Shown here: positions 4,626 to 6,605 of the stretch, piece by piece
Layout of the letters: the number at the start of each line of letters is the position of its first letter
Position numbering within the stretch: the first letter of the stretch is position 1
Source: Alistipes sp.
GTDB lineage: Bacteria; Bacteroidota; Bacteroidia; Bacteroidales; Rikenellaceae
Assembly (NCBI GenBank): GCA_017561105.1
Contig: JAFZDR010000117.1
Coordinates: 1 to 6,605, forward strand
Direction: 5' to 3'
Length of the DNA stretch: 6,605 nucleotides
Program-made: the position numbers and the translations under genes
The notes under the pieces: model-generated
Told to the model about the DNA's origin: nothing
Seen by the model: the letters and a program-made list of their open reading frames with translations, nothing else
Databases searched by the model: none

Positions 4626-6605
4626 CTGAAGTGTTGCTACAATCTCATTGATACGAGTCTGAGCAGTTGCCTTTGCAGTAACAGTCTCAGCCGAACCAGT
4701 CCAAGTAACTGTGCTACCAGATGCTGATGCCGATGTTCCCAATGTGTTTTTCAACACTGTTGCATAAGAAGAGCTTGTACAAGTAATTACAATTTTCTTA
4801 AACTTCTTGCCATTATTAGCTGTAAATGTTACAGTACTATTGGCGTAAATACGATAGTGGTCGGAGTCAGAGGTACGAATTGCAGTAGAGCTTGAGCCCT
4901 GAGCATTTGAGAATGTAAAGTTAGTACCTGTCCAAGTGATAACCTTATTGCTCAACGATCCCTTGTTAGCATAGACATTCATAGTTTCAGTTACCTCTTC
5001 AGCACCCTCAGCTGCTGGAGCCAACTGCTTAACTGTAACCTCCTTGCTTACGCTCGCATATGCAATAACTACTTTCGCCTCACGCTCAGTTGTTCCTGTA
5101 TTTGCTGTTGCAGTAACAGTAACGGTATTGCCACTTACCGAAGTTGTAAGCCAATCTACGCTCTCGGTCGCTGTTACAACAGCGCCTTCAACCTCATTCT
5201 CGATTGTGCAAGCAATAGTTTTGCTGCCAGCTACATTCTCAAAAGTAAGAGACTCTGGATTGAGTGTCAATACAGGAGGCAATACATAGTCGTGACCTGC
5301 TACAATCTCCAAGTTATCGATATAACCACGCTTACCAGTGATATCGAACTTAATTGTGCTTGCAGCTGTTGCAGCATCGAATTCGAACATATACTTCTTA
5401 TATGAACCAATAGCAAGGTTGCCAGTCTTCTTAGTAACACCATTAACTGTTACAGCAAGCTGTGCTGTGTCAGTGCTATAAGCCATAGCATCAACAACAA
5501 CAGTAAATGGCTGCGAAAGGTTGAATGGAACAGTAGTGAGGCTTCCACAAGCATCACTCTTACCAAACTTCAACTCTCCAACACTACCATAAATTGTAGA
5601 GCAAGTTGCATAATTGTCCGAAAGATCGCTAACTGCGAGAACACCGTTGTTCTCATCCTTCTTAACCCAAGCAAAATCATCAGAGAATGGCAATGCAAGA
5701 CCCTCGTCTACAAACTCAGCGTCGTAGTTAACCTTTACATTCTTAATCTTACCCGACTTGAACGAAGTCTCAGCAGCAAGGGTAATCTCCTTAGCCAAAG
5801 CACCAACCTTCTCACCCGAAGTTACATTAACCTCGATAGCCAACTTAGCGTTAGCATCAGCTACAAATGGAGCAACAGGCAAGTAGAACTTAGCCGATGC
5901 ACCAGCTGCGATAGCCTCACCATTCTTTACAACAAGAGTTGCCGACTTCGAAGTGTACGACGAACCGCTCGATGTAGCTGTAATATTAGCAATGTCTGTG
6001 AAATCAATGTAGAAAGTACCAACAAGTGCCTCAGGAGCAGTGAACTTAATATTCGAAACAGTAATCTCCTCATCCAACGAGTTGGTAACCTCAAACTCCA
6101 AGAGAGTTGCAACGTGAGTCATTGCAAGAGCAGGAGCCGAACCGGCAGGAACTGCATAAGCCTTACCTACGAGTGGGAAGTTCTTACCTGCTACGTGAGC
6201 CAACGAGTTGTTACCTGTCTGAGTCTGAGTACCGCTTGCTGCGCAACCGATAGTCATATAACCCGAACCTGTGTTCTTTGGACCTGGAACATACGACGAG
6301 TATGGGTACATTGCGTACCAATCGTACTCCTCCTGCGAATCCAAAGTGCTGCTTACATTACCCAAGAAGCGACCAGTTGTTGCATCCTCGAGCTTAAACT
6401 GACCATCCTTAGTGTAAGTAGTACCGTCAGTTACAGCGTGGAAAACACCCAAGTCATCACCTGTCGACCATACTGTGTTCAAGCCATCGTTTGCTGTACG
6501 CGAAACCGATGCGTAGAGAGCAAAATCGCCCTTAGTCTCAACCGAAGGAGTTGCCTCCTCGTACTGTGCGCAATTTGTAAGGTTGAAAGCCATTGCAATC
6601 AAGCC
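4623..6605 (-). CDS. Fimbrillin-like/BACON multidomain lipoprotein (5' end outside window), ending at the in-frame TGA
   Basis: The frame is open to the right edge, so the true start is missing. Numbering from the TTG at 6602 (659 residues), the first residues GLIAMAFNLTNC look like the hydrophobic end of a lipoprotein signal. Cys11 would be lipidated, though Asn at -1 is atypical. Acidic residues at +5/+6 (AQYEE) could serve as a surface-export signal. Residues 22-295 resemble the fimbrillin/Mfa-like family (WSTGDDLGVF, DWYAMYPYSS). Residues 302-440 look like a jelly-roll beta-sandwich (PFSDDF to GYIDNLEIVAG). Residues 445-527 are a BACON domain (LTLNPESLTF, VDWLTTSVSGNTVTVTATANT, KEVTVKQLAP). 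Residues 536-659 form another beta domain (ITWTGTNFTFSNAQ, KKFKKIVITC, RINEIVATL). It is probably an outer-surface binding module, and its frame continues past the TGA into a nuclease. Ligand unknown. Confidence 0.8.
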   Translation of the reverse strand, partial: GLIAMAFNLTNCAQYEEATPSVETKGDFALYASVSRTANDGLNTVWSTGDDLGVFHAVTDGTTYTKDGQFKLEDATTGRFLGNVSSTLDSQEEYDWYAMYPYSSYVPGPKNTGSGYMTIGCAASGTQTQTGNNSLAHVAGKNFPLVGKAYAVPAGSAPALAMTHVATLLEFEVTNSLDEEITVSNIKFTAPEALVGTFYIDFTDIANITATSSGSSYTSKSATLVVKNGEAIAAGASAKFYLPVAPFVADANAKLAIEVNVTSGEKVGALAKEITLAAETSFKSGKIKNVKVNYDAEFVDEGLALPFSDDFAWVKKDENNGVLAVSDLSDNYATCSTIYGSVGELKFGKSDACGSLTTVPFNLSQPFTVVVDAMAYSTDTAQLAVTVNGVTKKTGNLAIGSYKKYMFEFDAATAASTIKFDITGKRGYIDNLEIVAGHDYVLPPVLTLNPESLTFENVAGSKTIACTIENEVEGAVVTATESVDWLTTSVSGNTVTVTATANTGTTEREAKVVIAYASVSKEVTVKQLAPAAEGAEEVTETMNVYANKGSLSNKVITWTGTNFTFSNAQGSSSTAIRTSDSDHYRIYANSTVTFTANNGKKFKKIVITCTSSSYATVLKNTLGTSASASGSTVTWTGSAETVTAKATAQTRINEIVATLQ

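Noticed and set aside
4158..4727. Rightward 189-residue open frame across the nuclease and the TGA region
   Set aside because: It is antisense to the nuclease and linker, has no visible promoter or domain, and is low-complexity in Arg, Ser and Cys. It was considered as an alternative reading of the TGA region, but the leftward frame has clear family motifs on both sides.
3741..6605. Genome-wide reassignment of UGA (for example to Gly or Trp)
   Set aside because: No other supported gene in the window contains an internal TGA, and Trp is encoded by TGG throughout. One TGA cannot support an altered code.
1..6605. CRISPR array, tRNA/rRNA genes, insertion sequences
   Set aside because: No spaced direct repeats, no tRNA-like cloverleaf with TTC/CCA features, no rRNA-like stretches and no transposase motifs were seen on either strand.

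Overview
The window looks like chromosomal DNA from a member of the Bacteroidales. The supporting signs are a BACON domain, a fimbrillin-like lipoprotein, a TTG/TAnnTTTG promoter, and weak or absent Shine-Dalgarno sites. A Rikenellaceae/Alistipes-type gut organism is my best guess, but that rests on general protein flavour and not on a search.

Positions 1-3503 hold three rightward genes. First comes the 3' part of a GH36 alpha-galactosidase, which is cut by the left window edge. Eight bases after its stop is engB, the ribosome-assembly GTPase. After a 74-base gap with its own promoter comes prs, the PRPP synthetase, whose real start is the ATG at 2559. The run ends at a strong intrinsic terminator (3521-3557).

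Positions 3504-3740 are a gap between convergent genes and hold three hairpins: the prs terminator, a perfect 21-bp hairpin with an AAAA loop (3563-3608), and a leftward terminator (3655-3701).

Positions 3741-6605 form one long leftward reading frame that runs off the right edge. It encodes, in order, a lipoprotein signal, a fimbrillin-like region, a beta-sandwich, a BACON domain, a further C-terminal beta domain, a Gly/Thr/Pro linker and a DNA/RNA non-specific endonuclease domain. It is broken by one in-frame TGA at 4623-4625, exactly between the last beta domain and the linker. All four gene-terminal stops in the window are TAA or TAG, so this is the only TGA that interrupts or ends a supported gene. 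The nuclease half has no secretion signal of its own, no convincing start and an apparently intact RGH active site. An extended stem-loop begins five bases after the TGA.

The split could be a recent nonsense mutation, a recombination join, a sequencing error or programmed readthrough. This is the most interesting point in the window. The three rightward genes are ordinary saccharide-degradation and housekeeping genes.
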